A DNA stretch of 5,459 bases from Paracoccaceae bacterium. Its GTDB lineage: Bacteria; Pseudomonadota; Alphaproteobacteria; Rhodobacterales; Rhodobacteraceae. This document shows, one piece after another, positions 1-5,459 of the stretch (positions within the stretch are counted from its first letter, which is position 1; every line of letters begins with the position of its first letter). The notes under the pieces were generated by a model. It was not told the origin of the DNA and did no database searches. It saw nothing but the letters and a program-made list of their open reading frames with translations. Both the position numbers and the translations under genes were made by a program. Location of the stretch: NCBI GenBank assembly GCA_026709725.1, contig JAPOSK010000473.1:1-5459 (forward strand). The letters are read 5' to 3'.

Positions 1-1289
1 GCAAGCATGAGAAGGGCTGCGATGGCAAAGAGTCCGATGATGGGCACGACTCCAATGCGCTGGCTGTCAAAGACGCCGGTTGCCCAGGCAATCAGGAGGG
101 GGGCCAGAAATGCCGTCGCCTTGCCTGACAGCGTATAGAGACCGAAGGCTTCCGCCATTCTTTGCTCACTGGCCTGGTGCACCATCATTGTTCTGGAGGA
201 TGCCTGAATCGCCCCACCTGCAGCACCAATCAGACATCCACAAAGGAAGAAGGCCATATCCGGCACCGACGACCCCGGCGCAACCCGGATAAGAAAGAGC
301 GTCTCCTGACTGATGGCGACAATGCTGATACTGAGTGCGGTCAGGGCGAGGACAGAGACCATGATCACCGACCAGGATCCGAAGCGGCGGTCGGCATAGC
401 CACCAAGCCAGGCAAAAACCGCCCCGAACACCAGGCCGGCAAGACCGAAGACGCCAACCATGGTGACTGACCAGCCCAGCACGCCAACGGCATAAATTCC
501 GCCAAAGGCAAAGAGGCCATTGAGTGCATCGCGATAGAGCATCGATGACAGGAGATAGGCGCTGAGACTCCGGCGACGGGGAAGGCTGGAGAGGGTTCTC
601 ATGAGACCCGCCAGGCCAACTCCGGCCCGATTGACCTGACGCCGCGCCGGCGTCCAGAGAAAGAAGGGAATCATGAAGAGCACATACCAGACAGCAGTGA
701 ACGGGCCAACACTGCGGGTTCCTTCACGTTCAGCTGCATCAAGACCGAGGGGTGGAGCCTGCCCGATCAGTGTTCGGCCGCCCTCACCCTCAGCAAGGAA
801 AAGGAGGACAATGACCAGTGCAGCGAGACCGCCAAGGTAACCGAAAGCCCAGCCCTGACCCGAGAGCAGACTGATCTCGGAGCGATCTCCGAGATCGGGA
901 AGCATGGCATTGGTGATCACCGTTGCGAATTCAACACCGCAAAGCCCAACAGCAAAGACAATCAGGATCGGAAGGACATGCCCGGACCCCGGCACCGCCC
1001 ACCAAAGGGCAGTGGCGCTGCTGACATAAAGGAATGAGAAACCAAGGACCCAGGAGTGACTGGCGCCGGAGCGGTCTGCAAGGGCACCGATCACGGGTGC
1101 CAGGACCGCAATCAGGACTCCGGATGCGGCCAGCATCCATCCCCAGTACCGCTGGGCAGCGACCGGATCATCCATAACAGCCGAAGCGAAGTAAGGACCA
1201 AAGATGAAGGTCAGCAACAGCGTCGCAAAGGGCTGGCTTGCCCAGTCGTAGAACATCCAGCCAAGACTCTGTCGGTTGGGTGAATTCAT
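1..1289 (-). CDS. UMF1-family (Atg22-like) MFS transporter, C-terminus cut by window edge
   Basis: This is an inner-membrane major facilitator of the UMF1/Atg22-like group; the substrate of bacterial members is generally unknown. The frame is open for 429 codons from ATG 1289 to the left edge. Visible marks are the N-terminal YDWASQPFATLLLTFIFGPYF (split here as YDWASQPF + ATLLLTFIFGPYF, residues 14-34), an MFS motif A loop GALADRSG (68-75), a second such loop GGYADRRFG in the C-terminal half, and the late AEAFGLYTLSGKATAFLAPL stretch that typifies the family. About 10-12 hydrophobic segments are present, with a charged central loop rich in Arg (TPARRQVNRAG and PRRRS). Bacterial members are usually 430-470 residues, so only a few tens of residues should be missing. 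The ATG at 1289 fits the family start; its ribosome site is weak (AGAGAG, about 11 nt upstream). It is divergent from the yggT-like gene. Family assignment is firm, substrate unknown. Confidence 0.9.
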   Translation of the reverse strand, partial: MNSPNRQSLGWMFYDWASQPFATLLLTFIFGPYFASAVMDDPVAAQRYWGWMLAASGVLIAVLAPVIGALADRSGASHSWVLGFSFLYVSSATALWWAVPGSGHVLPILIVFAVGLCGVEFATVITNAMLPDLGDRSEISLLSGQGWAFGYLGGLAALVIVLLFLAEGEGGRTLIGQAPPLGLDAAEREGTRSVGPFTAVWYVLFMIPFFLWTPARRQVNRAGVGLAGLMRTLSSLPRRRSLSAYLLSSMLYRDALNGLFAFGGIYAVGVLGWSVTMVGVFGLAGLVFGAVFAWLGGYADRRFGSWSVIMVSVLALTALSISIVAISQETLFLIRVAPGSSVPDMAFFLCGCLIGAAGGAIQASSRTMMVHQASEQRMAEAFGLYTLSGKATAFLAPLLIAWATGVFDSQRIGVVPIIGLFAIAALLML

Positions 1290-1359
1290 GCGCGGTGCCG
1301 CTCTCTGCCCGCAAACATTGCGATGTCGGTGACACGGCTCAGGATGATCGGGCCGATAC

Positions 1360-1390
1360 TTGAATTTATCGCATCACGCACATAGATATT
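1360..1390 (+). promoter_or_regulatory. Possible sigma70-type promoter for the yggT-like gene
   Basis: TTGAAT at 1360-1365 and TAGATA at 1383-1388 are separated by 17 bp, the preferred sigma70 spacing. The downstream edge is 26 bp before the ATG at 1415. The hexamers match consensus at only 4/6 and 3/6 positions. An 11-bp palindrome (ATCGG-G-CCGAT, 1347-1357) sits directly upstream of the -35 box and could be a small operator or chance. I could not identify an equally good promoter for the divergent transporter gene in this gap. Confidence 0.3.
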
Positions 1391-1414
1391 CCTCACAGAC
1401 GGACCGGGTGTGCC

Positions 1415-1696
1415 ATGACCTCAATCGTAGAACTTCTTCTCTTCATTCTGAATGTCGCATGGTATGTTATCATTGCTCATGCGCTCATGAGCTGGCTGAT
1501 TTCCATGCAGGTTCTGAATATTCAGTCGGCATTTGTCCGCCAGATATGGTATGCGCTCAACCAGTTGCTTGATCCGATCTACTCCCGGATGCGGAATGTT
1601 CTGCCGTCCACCGGCGTTATTGATTTTTCACCCCTGATCCTGATTTTTTGCATCTACTTCCTGCAAACTCTGATCAGAAACAATCTGATCGCTTGA
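1415..1696 (+). CDS. YggT family small membrane protein
   Basis: This 93-residue integral membrane protein belongs to the YggT family (Pfam PF02325). The family's molecular role is poorly defined; homologues have been linked to osmotic tolerance in bacteria and to thylakoid/nucleoid organisation in plastids and cyanobacteria. There are two hydrophobic segments, about residues 5-28 and 68-88, flanking the conserved central part (WYALNQLLDPIYSRMRNVLP, residues 45-64, then STGVIDFSPLI). The length is typical of single-repeat family members, and the LISMQVLN segment (about 28-35) resembles alphaproteobacterial versions. The ATG at 1415 has GGG about 6 nt upstream. The gene stands alone, divergent from the MFS transporter and convergent with msrA, so it is probably transcribed as a single unit. 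Family assignment is strong; no specific function can be given. Confidence 0.92.
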   Translation: MTSIVELLLFILNVAWYVIIAHALMSWLISMQVLNIQSAFVRQIWYALNQLLDPIYSRMRNVLPSTGVIDFSPLILIFCIYFLQTLIRNNLIA

Positions 1697-1702
1697 CCTG
1701 AC

Positions 1703-1719
1703 CCGGATTCCTGATCCGG
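1703..1719. terminator. Hairpin in the convergent yggT/msrA gap, possible terminator
   Basis: CCGGAT (1703-1708) and ATCCGG (1714-1719) form a perfect 6-bp stem with a 5-nt loop, starting 6 nt after the yggT-like stop codon. The stem is GC-rich, but the downstream run on the plus strand is only CCCGTTT, so it is not a textbook intrinsic terminator. Its place between convergent genes fits a shared transcription end point. A second, weaker CCGG...CCGG inverted repeat lies just beyond the msrA stop. Confidence 0.35.
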
Positions 1720-1792
1720 CCCGTTTCGACCAGGCGTTCCTGTCTTGAACACGGCAGGGAGGCACCGGATTTCCCGGAATGGTTTCAGGAGC

Positions 1793-2443
1793 TCAGTGCA
1801 TGTGCGCGAAAGGTGCCGACTCTCCCCACAGTTCCTGCACGCGCTGGTCCCGGCCGCATGCCTTCCGATAGCGCTTGTAGGCATCGGCCTGTGTCAGGAT
1901 GCCAAAGCGGGTCAGGATCGAATTTGTGCCGAGATGATAGTCCTGGTGCTTGTCCGGAGCCGGCCAGAATTCGTCCGCGTTCAGGACCTTTGTTACAATA
2001 CGCCGACCCAGCTCGTCCTGTGCATCACTCCTGGCCGCAATCGCAATCCTGCGCTGGTCATCGTTCTCCACAAAAACCCCTGTTCGATACGGAGGCCCAC
2101 GGTCACAAAACTGGCCATTGGGATCAGTTGGATCAATACTGCGGAAAAACAGGTCAAGGAGTTCCCTGTACGTCACAACTGCCGGGTCGTATTCAATCAG
2201 GACGGCTTCATAGTGACCGGTCCTTTTTCCCGTAACTTCCCGGTAGCTCGGATTCTCAACATGGCCACCGGTAAACCCCGATGTGGTTCCGACAACACCG
2301 TCAACAGTGTCGAAGTCTGACTCAACGCACCAGAAACAGCCACCGGCCACCAGGAGGGTTTCGGTCTCAGCGTGCATCATCACCGGCATCAGCAGCGCAC
2401 TGATTCCCAACACCGTGGCACAAAATCGCTCGCGTAATATCAT
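1793..2443 (-). CDS. msrA: Peptide-methionine (S)-S-oxide reductase MsrA, probably exported
   Basis: MsrA reduces the S-epimer of methionine sulfoxide, free or in proteins. The 216-residue product carries the catalytic motif GCFWCVE with Cys36 as the expected nucleophile, the GHYEAV segment with the conserved active-site Glu79, and DPTDPNGQFCDRGPPYRTGV (104-123). The C-terminal YRKACGRDQRVQELWG contains Cys196, a likely resolving cysteine. A fuller set of family motifs would be hard to ask for, so the enzyme call is firm. Residues 1-25 form a classical signal peptide: Arg near the N-terminus, a hydrophobic core, and MHA as the likely cleavage site. This implies periplasmic or membrane-tethered action, whereas many MsrA enzymes are cytosolic. 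ATG 2443 is supported by AAAGGG 7 nt upstream. The gene is last in the minus-strand run, 74 bp after the exonuclease gene; no msrB is in view. Confidence 0.95.
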   Translation of the reverse strand: MILRERFCATVLGISALLMPVMMHAETETLLVAGGCFWCVESDFDTVDGVVGTTSGFTGGHVENPSYREVTGKRTGHYEAVLIEYDPAVVTYRELLDLFFRSIDPTDPNGQFCDRGPPYRTGVFVENDDQRRIAIAARSDAQDELGRRIVTKVLNADEFWPAPDKHQDYHLGTNSILTRFGILTQADAYKRYRKACGRDQRVQELWGESAPFAHMH

Positions 2444-2450
2444 ATCGTTA

Positions 2451-2456
2451 CCCTTT
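2451..2456 (-). promoter_or_regulatory. Ribosome binding site of msrA
   Basis: On the minus strand AAAGGG lies 7 nt before ATG 2443. It supports the start that includes the signal peptide, rather than an internal start closer to the catalytic domain. Confidence 0.6.
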
Positions 2457-2517
2457 CACCTGTCTGGATTCTGTTCTGCCCGGTCGCAGCAGACCCCGCA
2501 TAACCCGTTCTCATCCT

Positions 2518-3099
2518 TCAGACATGCTTGGCGCAGACAGCCCGCATCAGGCCAAGGACCGCCCGACAATCCTCCAGTGCGCTGTGAACGGATCCCTGCA
2601 CGATTTCAGAGTTTTCGTGCCGGCTGGCCGCAGCAAGCCCGTGCCATTTCCAATCGCCATAGTAGCCTTCCACCCCGCGATACGCTGCGTAATCCTTCAT
2701 CACGCACCGTCCCGGCAGTTTCCTCTGCCCAAGGCCATACCGTTCATTCGTCTGCCGGATCAGGCGCTCGTCATAGTCCAGATTGTATACAAGAACCTCT
2801 GTCACCGATTCAATGCATTCACAATAGGCATCATAATGTTCGGGCCAGGGGCGGGCGTCCATCTCAAGCAGCCGCCGTCGACTGAGTCCATGGATCTTGC
2901 AGGCACTCTCCGGAACCTCACCTGCCGGCAGGATAAATGCGTCGAGCGCCACATCTCCTGTCGTCCGGATTGCCGAGAACTGTACGATTTCAGCCTTCCG
3001 GTCCACTCCGGTTGTTTCCGTATCGAGAATGAGAACATCGTTGCGATCAAGGAGATCCTCCCATGCACTGACAATGCGCTGCTGTCTGTCGCTGGTCAT
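2518..3099 (-). CDS. DEDDh-type 3'-5' exonuclease (DnaQ-like/RNase T superfamily)
   Basis: The product has the exonuclease fold signature of the DnaQ-like superfamily, which uses two metal ions to remove nucleotides from 3' ends of DNA or RNA. With the chosen start it has 193 residues. Exo I is ILDTETTG with Asp26 and Glu28, exo II is YNLDYDERL with Asp110 as the likely ligand, and exo III is HSALEDCRA with His172 and Asp177. IHGLS (69-73) is the familiar loop after the first motif. There are no added domains, so it is a stand-alone nuclease and not a polymerase fusion; whether it acts in proofreading, repair or RNA trimming cannot be told. The reading frame continues upstream to 3330 inside the creatininase-family gene, but that part is not nuclease-like. 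I chose ATG 3099 (GGA 7 nt upstream); ATG 3111 is a near-equal alternative. It lies 70 bp after the hydrolase gene and 74 bp before msrA. Confidence 0.85.
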   Translation of the reverse strand: MTSDRQQRIVSAWEDLLDRNDVLILDTETTGVDRKAEIVQFSAIRTTGDVALDAFILPAGEVPESACKIHGLSRRRLLEMDARPWPEHYDAYCECIESVTEVLVYNLDYDERLIRQTNERYGLGQRKLPGRCVMKDYAAYRGVEGYYGDWKWHGLAAASRHENSEIVQGSVHSALEDCRAVLGLMRAVCAKHV

Positions 3100-3169
3100 T
3101 CTCCAATCCATTCCCTGTGCTTGCCCACTGTCCTGCAGTCCGATGAACCGGTGCGCTCTGACTGGTTTT

Positions 3170-3931
3170 TCATTCTGCCTGATCAGCAATGCTATCATCA
3201 CTGACAAACTGATTGTAGTCCTCAACCACACAGCGCACGACCAGATCAAGCAGTTGCCGACCGTGTTCAGGCCTCGCCAGGGCAGAATGTGATCCGACGC
3301 GCCCATCAGGATAGCGCCGCCGGTGCCCATCCGGTGGTCCGTGCCTGTCGCCGGTCAGTGACGTGAGCGTCGCCCTGTCAAGGCGTGCGGGCGGCTCCCG
3401 TGACTCTTCACTGACAGCAATCCGGCGATGGTCGATCTGGGTGATTGCAATCTCGGAAGGTGTCGCGTGCACACCCTCCCAATCACCATAAAGGTCATCA
3501 CGCATCGTCTGAACAGGGGAAAAGTCCCACCAACTCCGCGTCATGACCCGCGTGCCCGGGTCATCACAGCGCAACGCGGTCAGTGACTCCAGATTGGCAC
3601 CATGCGCGTTGAGAAAATAGAATCTGCGGAAGCCCTGACCGGCCAGACCGGTCACAATCTCCTTCAGCATGCAGGAGAAAAGCTCCGCATTGATCGAGAT
3701 CGTGCCGGGAAAGGACAGATTGAAGGGAGCGGGGGTCACCGTCAATGCAGGTGCTACCAAGGCACCGGTGATATCACCGACCCTCTCAGCTGCGGCCCGG
3801 GCAACATGGGAATCCGTACCGATGAGACCGAGGGGGCCGTGCTGTTCTGTCGAACCGACGGGGATGATGATGCCCCTGCACCTGGTCAGATAGGCATCAA
3901 CCTCAAACCAGGTGCAATGATCAAGACGCAT
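3170..3931 (-). CDS. Creatininase-family metal-dependent amidohydrolase
   Basis: This 253-residue protein belongs to the creatininase family (Pfam PF02633), whose members hydrolyse amide or lactam bonds with divalent metals. Known activities include creatinine ring opening and deformylation in pterin or flavin precursor routes. Likely metal ligands are visible: Glu29 and His31 in PVGSTEQHGPLG, Asp40 in IGTDSH, His109 in NAHGANLE, and Glu159 with nearby His154 in EGVHATPSE. The C-terminal PDGRVGSHSALARPEHGRQL block is common in the uncharacterised bacterial branch with HATPSE. No signal peptide is seen, so it should act in the cytoplasm. The ATG at 3931 begins 24 bp after the binding-protein stop and has only a weak ribosome site (a GGCGGGG run about 15 nt upstream), which may suggest translation helped by the upstream gene. 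Context points to hydrolysis of the solute captured by that protein; the substrate is unknown and creatinine should not be assumed. Confidence 0.9.
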   Translation of the reverse strand: MRLDHCTWFEVDAYLTRCRGIIIPVGSTEQHGPLGLIGTDSHVARAAAERVGDITGALVAPALTVTPAPFNLSFPGTISINAELFSCMLKEIVTGLAGQGFRRFYFLNAHGANLESLTALRCDDPGTRVMTRSWWDFSPVQTMRDDLYGDWEGVHATPSEIAITQIDHRRIAVSEESREPPARLDRATLTSLTGDRHGPPDGHRRRYPDGRVGSHSALARPEHGRQLLDLVVRCVVEDYNQFVSDDSIADQAE

Positions 3932-3955
3932 GGATGTGCGGTGTGACCCCGCCTG

Positions 3956-4732
3956 TCAGTTCGACAACCGCCATTTCTGGCCCAGCGTATCAAAGAAGCC
4001 CCGTTCCTGTTTGAGCGTGATCCAGGTGTTGATGTAATTGATCCAGACCTGGTCATCCTGAGGCAGAAGCATGGCAATCGGTGTCCTGGCCTTCGGTGCC
4101 GAGACAGGGACGATTTTCAGATCAGCATACTTGTCGACCAGTTTATAGGCCTCGACATTGGATGTGATGTGTGCGTCCGCCCGACCCGCCAGAACCTCCT
4201 GGAAATCACGCGCGGGGGCCTCCACAATCCTGTGTTCGGCGTTCGGGAAGAACTGCTTCACCTGTTGCTCCTGGACGGTTCCAAGCGTTGCAGCCACAAC
4301 CATCCCCGGCTTGTCGAGATCATCCCAGTCCATGATTTTTCCCTCATGGCTGGCATTCACAAGCGGCACCGTTGCCAGGGAGAAGTAGCTTGAGGAATAT
4401 CCGGCTGCCTTGGCCCGTGATGGGGAAATCGATGCTGACCCCGTAATGTGGTAGGTACCGGCCGTGACACCGCTGACAAGAGTCTTCCAGTCAGTGGGGA
4501 CGAACTCGACCTCAACGCCGAGATCCCCGGCCAGTTCAGTCATGACATCAATATCATAACCGGTATAGCTGTTCGTGGCCGGGTCTTTCATCGTCATTGG
4601 GTTCCAGTCACCCGTTGTCCCAACCTTGAGGACACCGGAACTCAGAATCTCATCCAGAATTGACTGTGCACTGGCGGAGGCGGCCAGCGAGGCAGTCATC
4701 ACCATCACTGCAATTGATTTCAGGATTTTCAT
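3956..4732 (-). CDS. Periplasmic solute-binding protein, family 3 (polar amino acid / PheC-like group)
   Basis: This is an extracytoplasmic binding protein of the SBP family 3 fold (Pfam PF00497), 258 residues with the chosen start, as usual for the family. Residues 1-22 are a signal peptide ending ASA, with cleavage before Gln23. The mature part opens with LDEILSSGVLKVGTTGDWNP, then TGYDIDVM (57-64), then SISPSRAKAAGYS with Arg106 at the place of the carboxylate-binding Arg. GTVQEQQ (151-157) and GRADAHITSNVEAY (183-196) follow. The GTTGDWNP start and overall pattern recall the cyclohexadienyl dehydratase PheC, a relative that became an enzyme, so an enzymatic role is a minor alternative. 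At the usual alpha-amino-binding Asp position Ser191 is found. GGAG 6 nt before ATG 4732 fixes the start; the open frame up to 4924 has no homology. It heads the minus-strand run and is divergent from the ABC ATPase gene. Confidence 0.9.
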   Translation of the reverse strand: MKILKSIAVMVMTASLAASASAQSILDEILSSGVLKVGTTGDWNPMTMKDPATNSYTGYDIDVMTELAGDLGVEVEFVPTDWKTLVSGVTAGTYHITGSASISPSRAKAAGYSSSYFSLATVPLVNASHEGKIMDWDDLDKPGMVVAATLGTVQEQQVKQFFPNAEHRIVEAPARDFQEVLAGRADAHITSNVEAYKLVDKYADLKIVPVSAPKARTPIAMLLPQDDQVWINYINTWITLKQERGFFDTLGQKWRLSN

Positions 4733-4738
4733 TTGAGG

Positions 4739-4742
4739 CTCC
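4739..4742 (-). promoter_or_regulatory. Ribosome binding site of the solute-binding protein gene
   Basis: GGAG on the minus strand lies 6 nt before ATG 4732. Because the frame stays open for 64 further codons upstream, this site, together with the signal peptide that begins right after it, decides the start. Confidence 0.75.
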
Positions 4743-4762
4743 ATGCTGATAAACTGCCGACG

Positions 4763-4778
4763 ATGCCACATCTGGCAT
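4763..4778. promoter_or_regulatory. Candidate operator: 16-bp near-perfect palindrome between divergent genes
   Basis: ATGCCACATCTGGCAT reads as ATGCCA-nATn-TGGCAT; 14 of 16 positions are self-complementary. It lies in the 109-bp gap between the divergent binding-protein and ABC-ATPase genes, 30 bp from the first start and 63 bp from the second. It is partly enclosed by a second inverted repeat, TGCTGA (4744-4749) and TCAGCA (4780-4785), whose centre is shifted by 6 bp. Size and symmetry suit a dimeric repressor or activator, for example of the GntR type, but no regulator gene is in view. I could not place convincing -35/-10 boxes in either direction. Confidence 0.45.
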
Positions 4779-4841
4779 GTCAGCAGATGCGTACAGTCCT
4801 GCGGAGAGATTTTCAAGTGCGAACCAAGCGATGAATGCCTG

Positions 4842-5459
4842 ATGGACACACCACCGGATGTCATCATCCGATTTGACAATACCTCGAAGTTCTTTGGTGC
4901 ATTCAAGGCCCTCAAGACCATCAACCTTGAAGTGTTTCAGGGTGAGCGGATTGTCATATGCGGGCCTTCCGGTTCCGGAAAATCCACCCTGATTCGCTGT
5001 ATCAACGGTCTCGAACATGCCCAGGAAGGTTCGATTGAGGTCGACGGGATCCGCCTCGGCGATGACCGGTCCAGTCTTGATCAAATCCGCGGTCGCGTTG
5101 GGATGGTCTTTCAGAATTTCAACCTTTTTCCGCATCTGAGCGTCATCGAGAACCTCACGCTCGGACCCATCCGTGCTCTCAGGATGAACAGGTCCGCCGC
5201 GCACGCACTGGCCATGCAATATCTTGAACGCGTCCGCATTCCTGAACAGGCAGACAAGTTTCCCCGGGAACTTTCAGGAGGGCAGCAACAGCGTGTGGCC
5301 ATTGCCCGTGCGCTGTGCATGAATCCCCGGATCATGCTCTTTGATGAACCGACATCGGCCCTTGATGCTGAAATGATCAATGAAGTTCTTGATGTCATGG
5401 TCGAACTCGCTGAAACCGGGATGACCATGCTGTGCGTTACGCATGAGATGGGGTTTGCC
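4842..5459 (+). CDS. ABC transporter ATPase, polar amino acid uptake type, 3' end beyond the window
   Basis: This is the cytoplasmic ATP-hydrolysing subunit of an importer, of the GlnQ/HisP-like group. The 206 visible residues contain every nucleotide-binding element: an aromatic A-loop position Phe18, Walker [10 protein letters not shown] (41-49), Q-loop Gln91 in [11 protein letters not shown], signature LSGGQQQR (144-151), Walker [13 protein letters not shown] with Asp168 and Glu169, and the H-loop His201 in CVTHEMGF. Relatives have about 240-250 residues, so some 35-45 are missing to the right. ATG 4842 gives a short 9-residue lead before the first conserved strand and has no good ribosome site directly upstream; the nearest purine run, GGAGAG at 4803-4808, is 33 nt away. 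It is divergent from the binding-protein gene, and both probably serve one transporter. The permease gene is not visible and is expected downstream. Confidence 0.93.
   Translation, partial: MDTPPDVIIRFDNTSKFFGAFKALKTINLEVFQGERIVICGPSGSGKSTLIRCINGLEHAQEGSIEVDGIRLGDDRSSLDQIRGRVGMVFQNFNLFPHLSVIENLTLGPIRALRMNRSAAHALAMQYLERVRIPEQADKFPRELSGGQQQRVAIARALCMNPRIMLFDEPTSALDAEMINEVLDVMVELAETGMTMLCVTHEMGFA

Noticed and set aside
80..1283. Short open frames on both strands inside the UMF1 transporter region
   Set aside because: The continuous minus-strand frame from 1289 to the left edge encodes a family-typical transporter, which accounts for the whole region.
1745..2320. 191-codon plus-strand open frame opposite msrA
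   Set aside because: The opposite strand carries a complete MsrA with all catalytic motifs; the plus-strand product shows no recognisable domain.
2283..3292. Several long plus-strand open frames opposite msrA and the exonuclease gene
   Set aside because: They are antisense to genes with clear motifs, overlap each other in different frames and look low in domain content; stop-free shadows are common at this GC content.
3112..3330. N-terminal extension of the exonuclease frame as part of the protein
   Set aside because: This part lies on the same strand as the C-terminal coding region of the creatininase-family gene, has no nuclease motif and is readily explained as a shifted-frame shadow.
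4733..4841. TTGAAA (minus strand, near 4811-4816) as a -35 box for the binding-protein gene
   Set aside because: At 17 bp spacing the -10 position reads TACGCA, only two matches to consensus, so no promoter is called.
4733..4924. 64-codon upstream extension of the solute-binding protein frame
   Set aside because: The extension has no family similarity, would bury the signal peptide internally, and overlaps the start of the ATPase gene; GGAG at 4739-4742 and the signal peptide fix the start at 4732.
4650..5428. Minus-strand open frames opposite the ABC ATPase gene
   Set aside because: The plus strand carries every ABC nucleotide-binding motif in one frame; the minus-strand products have no recognisable features.
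1..5459. CRISPR arrays, tRNA or rRNA genes, insertion sequences
   Set aside because: No regularly spaced repeats, no cloverleaf-like or rRNA-like sequence and no transposase motifs or terminal repeats were seen.

Overview
The window looks like chromosomal DNA of an alphaproteobacterium. The UMF1-family transporter and the YggT protein both resemble the versions I know from Rhodobacterales-like bacteria (for example the N-terminal WASQPFATLLLTFIFGPYF stretch of the transporter). That is recall from memory, not a search. GC content is moderate to high, coding density is high, and I see no insertion sequence, CRISPR array, tRNA or rRNA. No gene-free stretch reaches 300 bases.

Layout. (1) Positions 1-1289, minus strand: a UMF1/Atg22-like MFS transporter, cut by the left edge near its C-terminus. 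(2) A 125-bp divergent intergenic region with a possible promoter for the rightward gene. (3) Positions 1415-1696, plus strand: a small YggT-family membrane protein, followed by a hairpin in the convergent gap. (4) Positions 1793-4732, minus strand: four co-directional genes. In transcription order they are a periplasmic solute-binding protein (family 3), a creatininase-family amidohydrolase, a DEDDh-type 3'-5' exonuclease and an exported MsrA. The gaps are 24, 70 and 74 bp, so one transcript is possible; only the first pair is close enough for coupling to be likely. (5) A 109-bp divergent intergenic region with a 14/16 palindrome, a good operator candidate. (6) Position 4842 to the right edge, plus strand: a polar-amino-acid-type ABC ATPase, cut by the window edge.

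Working together. The most interesting unit is the binding protein, the creatininase-family hydrolase and the divergent ABC ATPase. Together they look like a module that captures a small polar solute and hydrolyses a cyclic or linear amide bond in it. The permease is not visible and probably lies to the right of the window. The binding protein keeps the Arg that normally holds a ligand carboxylate, but seems to have Ser where amino-acid-binding relatives have the Asp that holds the alpha-amino group. The ligand may therefore not be a standard alpha-amino acid. This is inference from motif alignment by eye. The other genes (exonuclease, MsrA, YggT, UMF1 transporter) look like ordinary housekeeping or accessory genes.
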